Counted from the first letter of the stretch, positions 1 to 8,655 are shown. The stretch is 36,960 bases of DNA from JBBQWS01 sp038210415 (GCA_038210415.1 JBBQWS010000033.1:1-36960); one strand, 5' to 3'. Numbers and translations are program-made. The notes: a model not told the origin generated them from the letters alone.

Positions 1-2
1 AG

Positions 3-71
3 GGCGACGACCGCCAGCAGCTCGCCGACCTCCTGCGTCGCCTCACCAGCCCCTTCGACAACGCCGACTGA
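3..71 (+). CDS. C-terminal end of a MarR-type regulator (partial)
   Basis: Only the last 22 codons are in the window, ending in TGA at 69-71. The visible tail (DDRQQLADLLRRLTSPF) has the Leu-rich final helix and DRxxLxxLLRRL pattern common at the C-terminus of MarR-family winged-helix regulators. That match is suggestive, not decisive, because the DNA-binding wing lies outside the window. It points toward the flavin oxidoreductase on the opposite strand, with 23 bases between the two stops. It could be the regulator of that gene, but nothing here proves it. Confidence 0.5.
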   Translation, partial: GDDRQQLADLLRRLTSPFDNAD

Positions 72-94
72 CACCAGCCCCCAGACACGGTGGG

Positions 95-1225
95 TCAAGC
101 GGTAGCGATGTGCTTCGCGATGCGCTTGGCCTCGATGCCCATCTCGCGCAGCATCCCCGACGGCGAGACGAACTGGCCGCAGAAGTACAGGCCGGGAAGT
201 GCGGTCGGGGCACCGGAGATCGAGGGTCGGCCGTCGTCGCCGCAGACCGCACGCCATTCGGGCAGGAAGTCCGCGAGGGCTGGTTCGTACCCCGTGGCGA
301 GCACGACCGCGGCGACGTCGAGCGACGTGCCGTCGGCGAACTCCACGCCCGTCGTGGTGAACCGTGCGATGTCACCGTGGACACCGATGCGACCCGCCTT
401 GATGTGGTCCATCGTCCCGATGTCGAGCAGCGGGATGTGCTTGTCGCGCTTGATCTGGGTGTTGGGCCCGTAGGGCAGCTTCTTGAGGCCGTACTTCGTC
501 ACGTCGCCGACCGTGAGCTTCACCAGCGGTGCAGCGAGCGCGTCCGCGACCTGCGTCGGGACGTGGCGCATCAGGATGCCGAGCTGCAGCACGGGTACGA
601 CCCCGAGCATGTCGCGAGGGATCACGTTGACGGCCGAGCGCACCGACAGGTGCGGGTGCGCACCGCGCTCGACCAGGTCGATCGCCTGCTCGCACGCCGA
701 GTTGCCGAAACCCACCACCAGCACAGGCTTTCCGGTCCACGGGTCGCCGTCGCGGTAGTCGCTCGAGTGCAGGACGTCGCCGGTGTAGGACTCCATCCCC
801 GGCCAGGTCGGGCGTACGGGCCGGCGAGCAGCGCCTGTGGCGATGACGACAGCGCGTGCCGTCCACGGGCCGTCCGGCGTCGTCGCGACCCAGCGACCGT
901 CGACGCGCTCGAGGCGCTCGACCGGCTGCCCGAAGTGCGGTGTCAGCCCGTGGTGGTCGGCGTACCGCTCCAGGTAGTCGACGACCTGCAGGCGCGCGGG
1001 ATAGCGCGGCCAGTCCTTGGGCATCCCCAGCCCCGGAAGGGATGAGCTCGACTTCGGGGTGTGGAGGTGCAGCCGGTCGTAGTGATGACGCCACGCGTCA
1101 CCGACCGCATCCGTGGCCTCGAGGATCTCGAAGCGCAGCCCGGTGCTCCGCAGGCTCGCGGCAGTGGCCAGGCCCGCCGCGGACGCACCGATGACCAGTA
1201 CGTCGGTCTCACGCGCAGAAGTCAT
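95..1225 (-). CDS. FAD/NAD(P)-dependent flavin monooxygenase-like oxidoreductase
   Basis: A 376-residue flavoprotein of the group B flavin-monooxygenase type (YUCCA/FMO-like). A first dinucleotide-binding fold opens at residue 10 with VIGASAAGLATA, binding FAD. The FMO-like segment GDAWRHHYDRLHLHTP follows near residue 42. A second Rossmann motif (VVGFGNSACEQA) for NAD(P)H lies near residue 170, and the closing ATGY motif near 330. Length and motif order fit a complete enzyme that uses NAD(P)H and O2 to oxygenate a small substrate; the substrate cannot be read from sequence. The start is ATG at 1225, with TAGGTT six bases upstream and no Shine-Dalgarno sequence, so a leaderless mRNA is likely. 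It lies 126 bases downstream of the ABC-F gene on the same strand but appears to have its own promoter. Confidence 0.85.
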   Translation of the reverse strand: MTSARETDVLVIGASAAGLATAASLRSTGLRFEILEATDAVGDAWRHHYDRLHLHTPKSSSSLPGLGMPKDWPRYPARLQVVDYLERYADHHGLTPHFGQPVERLERVDGRWVATTPDGPWTARAVVIATGAARRPVRPTWPGMESYTGDVLHSSDYRDGDPWTGKPVLVVGFGNSACEQAIDLVERGAHPHLSVRSAVNVIPRDMLGVVPVLQLGILMRHVPTQVADALAAPLVKLTVGDVTKYGLKKLPYGPNTQIKRDKHIPLLDIGTMDHIKAGRIGVHGDIARFTTTGVEFADGTSLDVAAVVLATGYEPALADFLPEWRAVCGDDGRPSISGAPTALPGLYFCGQFVSPSGMLREMGIEAKRIAKHIATA

Positions 1226-1237
1226 CGCGCCAACCTA
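1226..1237 (-). promoter_or_regulatory. Leaderless-type -10 box for the flavin oxidoreductase
   Basis: Read on the minus strand, TAGGTT (1232-1237) is followed by GGCGCG and then the ATG at 1225. The TANNNT-N6-start arrangement places transcription initiation at or next to the start codon. A weak -35 (TTCATC) lies 17 bases further upstream. Confidence 0.5.
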
Positions 1238-1257
1238 GTGGTCAGCAGCCGTGCGAT

Positions 1258-1290
1258 GAAGGTGACCTTCGTTGCATAGAGCGCAACAAA
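1258..1290. promoter_or_regulatory. Two adjacent dyads upstream of the flavin oxidoreductase
   Basis: GAAGGT-G-ACCTTC (1258-1270) is a perfect 6-1-6 palindrome. It abuts and overlaps by three bases a 23-bp dyad, TTCGTTGC-N7-GCAACAAA (1268-1290), with one mismatch between its arms. Both lie just upstream of the predicted -10 and overlap the expected -35 region, the usual place for a repressor. The TTGTTGC/GCAAC type of dyad is common among MarR and TetR operators, so a link to the MarR fragment at the left edge is possible but inferred. Confidence 0.4.
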
Positions 1291-1351
1291 TCCGGCCATC
1301 ATCGGCGCGTGGCGCCTCTGTCGAGCCCGAACCACGCTCGGCCTTGTCGAC

Positions 1352-3172
1352 CTACTCGAGCTCGGCGGCCACCTCGAGCCAGCGGTCTTCGAGCTCGTCG
1401 CGCTCGGCGAGCACGGCGCGCAGCTCCGCGTCGAGAGCGAGCACCGAGGCGTGGTCGGCGGCCGCCTCGGCGAGCGCCGCGTGCAGGCGTGCCTCCTCGG
1501 CGAGCAGCTTCGTCGTACGCCGTTCGATCTTCGACATCTCCTTGCGCAACGCGCGGGCGTCCCCGCCCGACGGTGCCGACGTGCCTCCGGCGCTCGAGCC
1601 CCCGCTCGACGCACCGACGGCCGCTGGCGCGTGACGTCGGCGCTCGAGATATTCGTCGACGCCGTTGGGCAGGTGCCGGATCTCGCCGTCGCCGAGCAGG
1701 GCGTACACCGAGTCGGTGGTGCGCTCGAGGAAGTAGCGGTCGTGACTGACGACCACGAGGGTGCCCGGCCAGGTGTCGAGAAGGTCCTCGAGCACCGTGA
1801 GCATCTCGACGTCGAGGTCGTTCGTGGGCTCGTCGAGGAGCAGGACGTTGGGACCGTTGACGAGCAGCCGCAGCATCTGCAGCCGACGCCGCTCCCCGCC
1901 GGACAGATCTCCGAGGCGGGTGAAGAGCTTGTCACCGGTGAACCCGAAGTTCTCGAGGAGCTGCTGCGCCGTGAGCGTTCGCCCCTTGCCGAGGTCGACG
2001 TACTGCGCCTGGCGCTGCAACGACTCGAGCACGCGTTCTTCCGGGTTGATCTCGGCGAGCGCCTGCGACAGGTGAGCCACCGACACCGTCTGACCTACGC
2101 GGATGCTGCCTTCGCGCAGGTCGGGCGCAGCCGCCGTGTCGAGCACACCGTCGTGCGCTGCATTGAGCAGACGCAGCAGAGTCGTCTTGCCGGCGCCGTT
2201 CGCACCGAGAAGCCCGACCCGGTCGCCGGGTCCGAGGCGCCAGGTCTGCCGCGTGATCACGGGATCAACGCCCGGTGCCGGTGCGAGCGTGACGTCCTCG
2301 AGGTCGTAGACCTGCTTGCCGAGGCGAGCCGTCGCGAACTTCTCCAGCGCCAGACGGTCGCGCGGGGGCGGCTCGTCGGCGATCAGCACGTTGGCGGCGT
2401 CGATACGGAACTTCGGCTTGCTCGTACGCGCCGGCGCACCACGACGCAACCACGCGAGCTCCTTGCGCAGCAGGTTCTGACGCCGCTCCTCGCTCGACGC
2501 CGCCTGGCGCGACCGCTCAGCCTTCGCGAGCACGTAGGCCGCGTAGCCGCCGTCATAGCGCTGCACGGTCGCGTCGATGACCTCCCAGGTCTCGGTGGCA
2601 ACCGCGTCGAGGAACCACCGGTCGTGCGTGACGGCGACGAGCGCGCCGCGACGCCCCGCGAGGTGGCCGGCCAACCAGTCGACGCTCTCGACGTCGAGGT
2701 GGTTGGTCGGCTCATCGAGCAGGAGCAGGTCGGGGTCCTCGACGAGCAGCCGGGCCAGGGCCACGCGCCGCCGCTCGCCGCCGGACAACGGCAGGACCAA
2801 GCCGTCGAGGTCGAGGCCGGCGAGCAGCACGTCGGCCAGGCCACGGATCCGTGGGTCGGAGCGCCACGCGTGCTCCGGCGCGTCGCCGACCAGGGCGTAC
2901 CGCACGGTGTGTCCGGGGTCGAGCTCGTCGCGCTGGCTGAGGAAGCCGATCTGCAGTCCGCCGGTGTGCGTGACCCGGCCGCCGTCGGGTGATCGCCGCT
3001 GAGCCAGGACGTCGAGGAGGGTCGTCTTGCCGCCACCGTTGCGCCCGACGACACCGATCCGTTCGCCGGCAGCGATGCCGAGCGACACCGAGTCGAGCAG
3101 GGTCCGGGTGCCGTACGCGAGCCGGACGTCCTCGAGGTTGACCAGGTTGACCGCGGCGGCCGGGCCGCTCAT
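1352..3172 (-). CDS. ABC-F family ATPase (Uup-like)
   Basis: A 606-residue protein with two ABC ATPase domains and no membrane segments, as in the ABC-F family that acts on ribosomes rather than in transport. Domain 1 shows Walker A GRNGGGKTT, signature LSGGERRR and Walker B LLLLDEPTNHLD. Domain 2 repeats these as GANGAGKTT, LSGGERRR and VLLLDEPTNDLD. The linker between the domains is long and basic. The last 90 or so residues are charged and heptad-like (KEMSKIERRTTKLL, then ELRAVLAERDELEDRW), matching the C-terminal coiled coil of Uup-type members. The ATG at 3172 overlaps the ispE stop as ATGA. A longer frame runs upstream inside ispE, but the domain begins at this ATG. The exact role (translation factor or resistance) is not determined. 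Confidence 0.9.
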   Translation of the reverse strand: MSGPAAAVNLVNLEDVRLAYGTRTLLDSVSLGIAAGERIGVVGRNGGGKTTLLDVLAQRRSPDGGRVTHTGGLQIGFLSQRDELDPGHTVRYALVGDAPEHAWRSDPRIRGLADVLLAGLDLDGLVLPLSGGERRRVALARLLVEDPDLLLLDEPTNHLDVESVDWLAGHLAGRRGALVAVTHDRWFLDAVATETWEVIDATVQRYDGGYAAYVLAKAERSRQAASSEERRQNLLRKELAWLRRGAPARTSKPKFRIDAANVLIADEPPPRDRLALEKFATARLGKQVYDLEDVTLAPAPGVDPVITRQTWRLGPGDRVGLLGANGAGKTTLLRLLNAAHDGVLDTAAAPDLREGSIRVGQTVSVAHLSQALAEINPEERVLESLQRQAQYVDLGKGRTLTAQQLLENFGFTGDKLFTRLGDLSGGERRRLQMLRLLVNGPNVLLLDEPTNDLDVEMLTVLEDLLDTWPGTLVVVSHDRYFLERTTDSVYALLGDGEIRHLPNGVDEYLERRRHAPAAVGASSGGSSAGGTSAPSGGDARALRKEMSKIERRTTKLLAEEARLHAALAEAAADHASVLALDAELRAVLAERDELEDRWLEVAAELE

Positions 3173-4095
3173 CGGACGTCGGCCTCGGGCTCGACGACGC
3201 GCGCACCGTGCGCGGGGGCATCGGCGCGCCGGACGCCCCGGCAGACCCCGGCGGCCGACAGCGCGACCGCAAGGTCGAGCGCGTGCTCCTCGTCGCGAGC
3301 GAGGAAGGCGCAGGTGGGGCCTGACCCGCAGACGACCGCCCCGAGCGCGCCGTACTCCTCCCCGACGTCGAGCGTGAACTGCAGCGCCGGGCGCAGCCCC
3401 AGCGCCGCCGGTTGGAGGTCGTTGCCCAGCGCCCGCCCCAGTCGCGCGGCCTCGCCGGACCGTAGCGCAGCCATCAGCTCGTCGGACACCCTGGGCTCGG
3501 GCCGGATCGAGTGGGCGAAGCGGCGGTCGAACTCGGCGAAGACCGCCGGCGTGGGCAGCCCGGCGTCGGCGAGGGCGAACACCCAGTGGAACCGTCCCCG
3601 GGCCAGCGCCGGAGTCAGCTGGGTGCCGGTGCCGATCCCCACGGCCGTGCCCCCGAGCAGCCCGAACGGGACGTCGGCGCCGAGCCCGACGGCGATCTCG
3701 GCCAGCGCTGCCCGGTCGGTGCGCAGGCCCCACAGTGCGTCGCAGGCGAGCAGGGCGGCGGCGGCGTCGGCGCTGCCACCGGCCATCCCGCCCGCCACGG
3801 GGATGCCTTTGGCCAGGTGCAGGTGGACCTGGGGGTCGATGTGCGCCGCGGCCGCGAGGGCGACAGCGGCCCGGGCAGCGAGGTTGGTCTCGTCGAGCGG
3901 GACGTACGGGGCACCCTCGCCCTCGACGCTGAGGCTGACCCCGTGGTCGGACGGCCGGGCCGTCACCTCGTCGTAGAGCTCGACCGCCTGGAACACCGTC
4001 ACGAGGTCGTGGTAGCCGTCAGGGCGCCGGGCACCGACCGACAGCTGGAGGTTCACCTTTGCCGGCACTCGAACCGTCACCGAGGCCCTGGACAC
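3169..4095 (-). CDS. ispE: 4-diphosphocytidyl-2-C-methyl-D-erythritol kinase
   Basis: A GHMP-family kinase of 308 residues that phosphorylates the 2-hydroxyl of CDP-ME in the non-mevalonate (MEP) isoprenoid pathway. The N-terminus carries the family PAKVNLQL segment with its active-site Lys. The glycine-rich ATP loop is PVAGGMAGGSADAA near residue 100, and the GLGADVPFGL block contains the catalytic Asp. Length is typical. The start is GTG at 4095, 16 bases after the rsmA stop, and TAGAGT sits six bases upstream, so it may also be transcribed on its own as a leaderless message. Its stop overlaps the ABC-F start by four bases. The rsmA-ispE pairing is conserved in actinobacteria. Confidence 0.95.
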   Translation of the reverse strand: MSRASVTVRVPAKVNLQLSVGARRPDGYHDLVTVFQAVELYDEVTARPSDHGVSLSVEGEGAPYVPLDETNLAARAAVALAAAAHIDPQVHLHLAKGIPVAGGMAGGSADAAAALLACDALWGLRTDRAALAEIAVGLGADVPFGLLGGTAVGIGTGTQLTPALARGRFHWVFALADAGLPTPAVFAEFDRRFAHSIRPEPRVSDELMAALRSGEAARLGRALGNDLQPAALGLRPALQFTLDVGEEYGALGAVVCGSGPTCAFLARDEEHALDLAVALSAAGVCRGVRRADAPAHGARVVEPEADVR

Positions 4096-4107
4096 GCCCC
4101 GACTCTA
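4096..4107 (-). promoter_or_regulatory. Possible internal leaderless promoter for ispE
   Basis: Minus-strand TAGAGT (4102-4107), then CGGGGC, then the GTG start at 4095. It has the TANNNT-N6-start spacing seen at other genes in the window and lies in the short rsmA-ispE gap. No clear -35 was recognised. Confidence 0.4.
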
Positions 4108-4111
4108 CGGG

Positions 4112-5008
4112 TTAGGCGCGGGTGGGGCGGCGCTCGGCGATCCGGGCGAACGCGGCGACGTCGAGCTGCTCCCCCCGGGCCGAGGGGTCCACCCCGGCTG
4201 CCCGCAGCGCCGTCTCGGCGGCCGCCGGGCTCCCCGCCCATGACGCGAGCCCGGCGCGCAGCGTCTTGCGCCGAGTCGCGAAGGCTGCGTCGACAACGGC
4301 GAAGACCTCGTTGCGGCCGGCGGAGGTCCGTGGGGGTTCGTGCCGGGTCAGTGCGACCAGCCCCGAGTCGACGTTCGGCACCGGCCAGAAGACCGAGGGC
4401 CGCACCGATCCAGCGCGGCGGACGTCGCCGTACCAACGCGCCTTGACCGACGGCACCCCGTAGACCTTCGAGCCGGGGTCCGCGGCGAGCCGGTCGGCCA
4501 CCTCGGCCTGCACCATCACCAGGACCCGGCGCAGGGAGGGCAGCTTCTGCAGCAGGTGCAGCAGCACCGGGACGGACACGTTGTACGGCAGGTTGGCGAC
4601 CAGGGCAGTGGGCGGCGGGCCGGGCAGGTCCGCCGCGGTCACGGTGAGCGCGTCAGCGGTGACGACCGAGAGACGGCCGGCGAGGGTGGGGGCGCGGTCG
4701 GCCACCGTGGCCGGCAGCTGGTCGGCCAGCAACGGGTCGATCTCGACGGCCACGACCCGGGAGACTGCAGGCAGCAGGGCCAGCGTCAGCGAGCCCAGGC
4801 CCGGCCCAACCTCGAGCACGATGTCGTCGGCGGTGACCGCAGCAGCCCGCACGATCCGGCGCACCGTGTTCGGGTCGATGACGAAGTTCTGTCCCCTACG
4901 CTTGGTAGGGCGCAGGTCGAGCCGAGCCGCGAGCTCACGGATCTCCACCGGGCCGAGCAGGTGCGACGCGTCGTCCGGCGTCAGAGGAACCGACCGCAGT
5001 ACGGCCAC
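4112..5008 (-). CDS. rsmA: 16S rRNA (adenine1518/1519-N6)-dimethyltransferase RsmA/KsgA
   Basis: An SAM-dependent methyltransferase that dimethylates two adjacent adenines in helix 45 of 16S rRNA during small-subunit assembly. Visible motifs are KRRGQNFVID near residue 37, the SAM-binding loop VLEVGPGLGSLT, the acidic end of strand 2 (VAVEIDPLL) and the catalytic ANLPYNV motif (family N-L-P-Y). Total length is 298 residues if the GTG at 5008 is used, which overlaps the rpfB stop by 28 bases. Two other starts are possible: a GTG at 4948, and a non-standard CTG at 4984 that would make a four-base CTGA overlap and an N-terminus closer to homologues (few residues before LLGPVEIREL). The function is secure; the start is not. 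Confidence 0.93.
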   Translation of the reverse strand: MAVLRSVPLTPDDASHLLGPVEIRELAARLDLRPTKRRGQNFVIDPNTVRRIVRAAAVTADDIVLEVGPGLGSLTLALLPAVSRVVAVEIDPLLADQLPATVADRAPTLAGRLSVVTADALTVTAADLPGPPPTALVANLPYNVSVPVLLHLLQKLPSLRRVLVMVQAEVADRLAADPGSKVYGVPSVKARWYGDVRRAGSVRPSVFWPVPNVDSGLVALTRHEPPRTSAGRNEVFAVVDAAFATRRKTLRAGLASWAGSPAAAETALRAAGVDPSARGEQLDVAAFARIAERRPTRA

Positions 5009-6078
5009 GGTGAGCGGCCCTGCCGAAGGAACAGCAGCTGGGCCCGGTACGTCTGCTCGGCGGCCGACGCGTCCACGGGGCTACCGGATCCCCCGAGCCC
5101 GTGCCAGGTGGCCAGCGAGAACTGGTAGAGCCCGTAGAACGCACCGCCACCCCCGACCGCTCGCGGGTTGCCTCCGGACTCGCACCGGGCCAGGGCGCCC
5201 CAGTTGAGGCCGCTCGCGCTCGTACGGTGGACGACCGGTCGCGGCTTGGGCCTGCTGCCCACGGCGACGATCTGCTGGACCGGGGCCACGGCGACCCGGG
5301 TGCTGACGACGGCCCGGAACACCACGGTGCCGTTCCGCGCGGTCAGCCGGTACGTGATCACCAGCCGCCCCGGCACCCCGGGACGCACCACGGCGGTCGT
5401 CCCCACGTAGCGGGTCGCGTCGAGCCGCCGCACGGTGCTGAACGGGATCGGTCGGCTGGCCTGCGAGCTGGTCAGGTCGACGCGAGTCAGCGTGACGAGC
5501 TGCCCGTCCACCGGTGCGGTGGCTCCGGGCACCGAGAGCACGTCGGCCGGGCGCACCTCGACGCCGAGGTCCATCAGGCTGTCGGCCCAGGTCGCGGCCG
5601 TCGTCACGAACGCCGTGGTCGTGCGGCCCACGGTCAGGCGCACCGCCTTGGGCAAACGTACGTCGAGGGCCAAGCCGGTCAGCGGGATCCGGGCCGACCT
5701 GGACGTCGAGAGGTACGCGTCCTGGTACCGGGCGCCGAGCTCGTCCGACAGCTCCGCGACGGTCGTCGTCGTGGTCCAGACCTGGCGCCCGGAGCCGTCG
5801 ACCACCAGCAGGACCGGCCGCGCGGTGACGACGGCGACGCGCAGCCCGTCGGTGAGTGGCGCGGCTCTCGGCGGCGAGACGTCGTCGCGCGGACTCACCC
5901 GGACGTCGTTCTCGGCGAGCACGTCGGCGACGGAAGTGGCGTGGGTCTGGACCTGCCGGTCGGTGCCGTTGACCTCGAGGGTCACGGTCTTCTCAGCGAG
6001 CACGAACCCGGCCGGACCGGCGATGAGCCCGGCCACGATCGTCGCGTACGCGACGAAGGCCACCGGACGTACGCGCAC
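4981..6078 (-). CDS. rpfB: Resuscitation-promoting factor RpfB (secreted lytic transglycosylase)
   Basis: A 365-residue exported peptidoglycan hydrolase that helps dormant actinobacterial cells resume growth. A signal or anchor segment spans residues 4-28. It is followed by DUF348-type repeats (for example TVTLEVNGTDRQVQTHATSV, then two related blocks) and a G5 domain around 190-265. The C-terminal RPF domain spans 293-365 (WGALARCESGGN then YGLYQFSLATW), with the catalytic Glu at position 300 and a Cys pair (CESGG and YCGRF). This is the RpfB architecture. The start is GTG at 6078, preceded by a 114-base gap after tatD. The gene overlaps rsmA by 28 bases, so rpfB and rsmA are likely cotranscribed. 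I looked for a c-di-AMP (ydaO) riboswitch upstream, as some actinobacterial rpf genes have, and did not recognise one. Confidence 0.93.
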   Translation of the reverse strand: MRVRPVAFVAYATIVAGLIAGPAGFVLAEKTVTLEVNGTDRQVQTHATSVADVLAENDVRVSPRDDVSPPRAAPLTDGLRVAVVTARPVLLVVDGSGRQVWTTTTTVAELSDELGARYQDAYLSTSRSARIPLTGLALDVRLPKAVRLTVGRTTTAFVTTAATWADSLMDLGVEVRPADVLSVPGATAPVDGQLVTLTRVDLTSSQASRPIPFSTVRRLDATRYVGTTAVVRPGVPGRLVITYRLTARNGTVVFRAVVSTRVAVAPVQQIVAVGSRPKPRPVVHRTSASGLNWGALARCESGGNPRAVGGGGAFYGLYQFSLATWHGLGGSGSPVDASAAEQTYRAQLLFLRQGRSPWPYCGRFL

Positions 6079-6192
6079 GCGAAGCCCCCAGCCCTGAAGA
6101 CGACCCGGCCCCCCGACCCGGCTGACAGGCGAGCGACGCTAGCGCTCTGCGCGGCGGGAGGACAAACGCACAAGAGCTGGAAACTGGGTGAA

Positions 6193-7053
6193 TCACTGCC
6201 AAAACGGACCGAAAACGCTCGCGGCGGTGCTTGCGATCGTGCCCGCAAGGTGTTCAACGTCGACCCCCTTGACCTCGGCCATCGCCCGCAACGTGAGCGG
6301 AACGAGGTAGCTCGCGTTGGTCTGGCCGCGGTAGGGCATCGGGGTCAGGAAGGGCGCATCGGTCTCGACGAGCAGCCGGTCGACCGGCGTGATGCGCAGC
6401 GCCTCGCGCACGGGCCCGGCGTTCTTGAAGGTCACCGTGCCCGCGAACGACAGGACGTAGCCGCGGTCGACGCAGGCACGGGCCAGGTCGGGCCCACCAC
6501 TGAAGCAGTGGAACACCACAGCATCGGGCGCCCCCTCCTCCTCGAGCACGCGCAGGACGTCGTCGTGCGAGTCGCGGTCGTGGATCATCAGTGGCTTCCC
6601 GTGCTTCTTGGCCAGCCCGATGTGCCGACGGAACGACTCCTCCTGCACCGCGCGTCCCTCGACACCGGTGCGGAAGAAGTCAAGGCCGGTCTCGCCGACG
6701 ACGCGTACGCGCGGGTGGGCGGCCAGCTCGTCGATCCGGTCGTATGCCGCCTCGAGTGCAGAGACGCCTTGCTCCGCAACGATTCTGGGTGCTTCGTTCG
6801 GGTGCAGCGCGACCCCGGCGACGATCGCGTCGTATCGCTCCGCCGCCTCGACGGCCCAGCCCGCGCTCGGCACGTCGCAGCCGATCTGGACGATGCCGGC
6901 GACTCCGACGGCCGCGGCCTCGGCGAGTGCCTGCTCGACGGCGGGCCAGCTCTCGGCGCCCGCGATGTCGAGGTGGCAGTGACTGTCGATCACATGGGTG
7001 CGCAACGGTTCGGGGGCCGGCGGCATCGGTCCGCGGTCGACCCGCGGGGTCAC
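6193..7053 (-). CDS. tatD: TatD family metal-dependent DNase/hydrolase
   Basis: A TIM-barrel metallohydrolase of the TatD family, 286 residues from the GTG at 7053. Metal-binding motifs are in the expected order: HVIDSHCHLD (HxH), VGETGLDFF (Glu ligand), MIHDRDSHDD and VFHCFSGG (His ligands), and ETDAPFLTP (final Asp). Family members have 3'-5' exonuclease and DNA-repair activity in Escherichia coli. The GTG overlaps the metG stop as GTGA, supporting translational coupling; an ATG at 7026 is the alternative and would drop nine residues. The frame stays open further upstream, but that part lies inside metG and has no family similarity. Confidence 0.92.
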   Translation of the reverse strand: MTPRVDRGPMPPAPEPLRTHVIDSHCHLDIAGAESWPAVEQALAEAAAVGVAGIVQIGCDVPSAGWAVEAAERYDAIVAGVALHPNEAPRIVAEQGVSALEAAYDRIDELAAHPRVRVVGETGLDFFRTGVEGRAVQEESFRRHIGLAKKHGKPLMIHDRDSHDDVLRVLEEEGAPDAVVFHCFSGGPDLARACVDRGYVLSFAGTVTFKNAGPVREALRITPVDRLLVETDAPFLTPMPYRGQTNASYLVPLTLRAMAEVKGVDVEHLAGTIASTAASVFGPFWQ

Positions 7054-8636
7054 GCCTCCTCGAGCCGGGGGAACAGGACGGCCCCCTTGGTGACGGTCAC
7101 GCCGGCCGGGAGCTGTCCCCAACGCGCGACGTCGCCGACGCGCTGCTCCGCGAGCGCGCCCAGCACCGGCTCGGCTCCGAGCGACTCCCAGAGGGCGGCG
7201 CACGCCTTAGGCAGCACCGCGTTCAGCAGCACCGCCAGGACCCGCAGGCCTTCCGCCGCGGTGTAGAGGACCGTCTCGAGCCGGGCCCGGTCGGCAGCGT
7301 CCTTGGCGAGCTGCCATGGCTCCTGCTCGGTGAGGTATCCGTTCAGTGCGTCGACCAGACCCCAGACCGCGGTGATGCCCACCGAGAAGTCGAGCGCGCA
7401 GATGCGGTCGTCGGCCACCTCGGCGGCCTGAACGGCAGCCTGCTGCACGACCCGCTCGGCGGCACCGTCCGCTGCGGGGGCCTGCAGCACCCCGCCGGAG
7501 TACTTCCCGACCATGGCCGCGACGCGGGACGCGAGGTTGCCGAACCCGTTGGCGAGCTCGGACGTGTAGCGCGCGCTCATGTCCTCCCAGGAGAAGGACC
7601 CGTCGGAGCCGAACGCGATCGAGCGAAGGAAGTAGTAGCGGAACGCGTCCGAACCGAAGACGTCGATGACCTCCGACGGAGGGATGCCCGTGAGCTTGGA
7701 CTTGCTCATCTTCTCGCCGCCGACGAGCAGCCAGCCATGGGCGAAGACCCTGCGTGGCGGCTCGATCCCGGCCGCGAGACACATCGCAGGCCAGAAGACG
7801 GCGTGAAAGCGCAGGATGTCCTTGCCGACGAGGTGGACGTCGGCGGGCCAGATCTGCGCGAACCGCTCGTCGTCGAAGCCGTAGCCCGCCGCCGTCGCGT
7901 AGTTGACGAGGGCGTCGAACCAGACGTAGACGACGTGCGACGGGTCCCATGGCACCGGGACGCCCCACGCGAACGACGACCGCGACATCGAGATGTCCGT
8001 GAGTCCCTGCTTGATGAACGACAGCACCTCGTTGCGCGCGCTCGCCGGCTCGATGGCCTCGGGATGCTCGGCATAGTGCGCGAGCAACCGGTCGGCGTAC
8101 GCCGACAGCCGGAAGAAGTAGTTCTCCTCCGACAGCTGCTCGACCGGGCGGCCATGAATCGGGCAGACCACCTGCCCGGCGTACTCGCCCGTCCCGTCGA
8201 CGAGGTCGCTGACGAGCTTGAACTCCTCGCACCCGACGCAGTACGGACCCTCGTAGGTGCTCGTGTAGACGTCACCGCCCGCCTTGATGGCCTGCCACAG
8301 CGCCTGCACGCTTACGGCGTGACGAGGCTCGGTCGTGCGGATGAAGTCGTCGTTCGACGCGTCGATCGTCTGCAGGACCGGCTTCCAGGCGCCCTCGACG
8401 AGCCGGTCGCACCACTCCAGCGGGGTCGTCCCGTTGGCCTCGGCCGTACGCAGGATCTTCTGTCCGTGCTCGTCGGTGCCGGTGAGGAAGAAGACCTGCT
8501 CGCCGCGCTGGCGGTGCCATCGGGCCAGGACGTCCGCCGCGACGGTGGTGTACGCGTGTCCGATGTGCGGGGCGTCGTTCACGTAGTAGATCGGCGTCGT
8601 GACGTAGAACGTCTTGGCTGGTGCGGCGGCTGGCAT
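7050..8636 (-). CDS. metG: Methionyl-tRNA synthetase
   Basis: A class I aminoacyl-tRNA synthetase of 528 residues that charges initiator and elongator tRNA-Met. The HIGH motif is at residues 24-27 (APHIGHAY) and the KMSKS loop is near 308 (GEKMSKSKLTG). A zinc-type insert near 132-160 has CVGC followed by a single CPIH, so it is the reduced-knuckle form. The anticodon-binding helical domain follows, and there is no C-terminal dimerisation (Trbp111-like) domain. The start is ATG at 8636 with TACCCT six bases upstream and no Shine-Dalgarno sequence. The stop overlaps the tatD GTG by four bases. Confidence 0.96.
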   Translation of the reverse strand: MPAAAPAKTFYVTTPIYYVNDAPHIGHAYTTVAADVLARWHRQRGEQVFFLTGTDEHGQKILRTAEANGTTPLEWCDRLVEGAWKPVLQTIDASNDDFIRTTEPRHAVSVQALWQAIKAGGDVYTSTYEGPYCVGCEEFKLVSDLVDGTGEYAGQVVCPIHGRPVEQLSEENYFFRLSAYADRLLAHYAEHPEAIEPASARNEVLSFIKQGLTDISMSRSSFAWGVPVPWDPSHVVYVWFDALVNYATAAGYGFDDERFAQIWPADVHLVGKDILRFHAVFWPAMCLAAGIEPPRRVFAHGWLLVGGEKMSKSKLTGIPPSEVIDVFGSDAFRYYFLRSIAFGSDGSFSWEDMSARYTSELANGFGNLASRVAAMVGKYSGGVLQAPAADGAAERVVQQAAVQAAEVADDRICALDFSVGITAVWGLVDALNGYLTEQEPWQLAKDAADRARLETVLYTAAEGLRVLAVLLNAVLPKACAALWESLGAEPVLGALAEQRVGDVARWGQLPAGVTVTKGAVLFPRLEEA

Positions 8637-8648
8637 GGCGCAAGGGTA
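8637..8648 (-). promoter_or_regulatory. Leaderless-type -10 box for metG
   Basis: Minus-strand TACCCT (8643-8648), then TGCGCC, then the ATG. This is the TANNNT-N6-start arrangement in the 19-base gap after rsmI, implying metG can be transcribed independently of rsmI. Confidence 0.5.
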
Positions 8649-8655
8649 TCGACGG

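Noticed and set aside
3173..3733. N-terminal extension of the ABC-F frame by 187 residues
   Set aside because: It is antiphase sequence inside ispE with Arg/Gly-rich composition. The ATGA junction at 3169-3172 fits the family start.
6079..6192. Possible c-di-AMP (ydaO-type) riboswitch upstream of rpfB
   Set aside because: The gap is only 114 bases, too short for the full element, and I could not see its conserved segments. A weak TTGTCC-N18-TAGCGT promoter is all that stands out.
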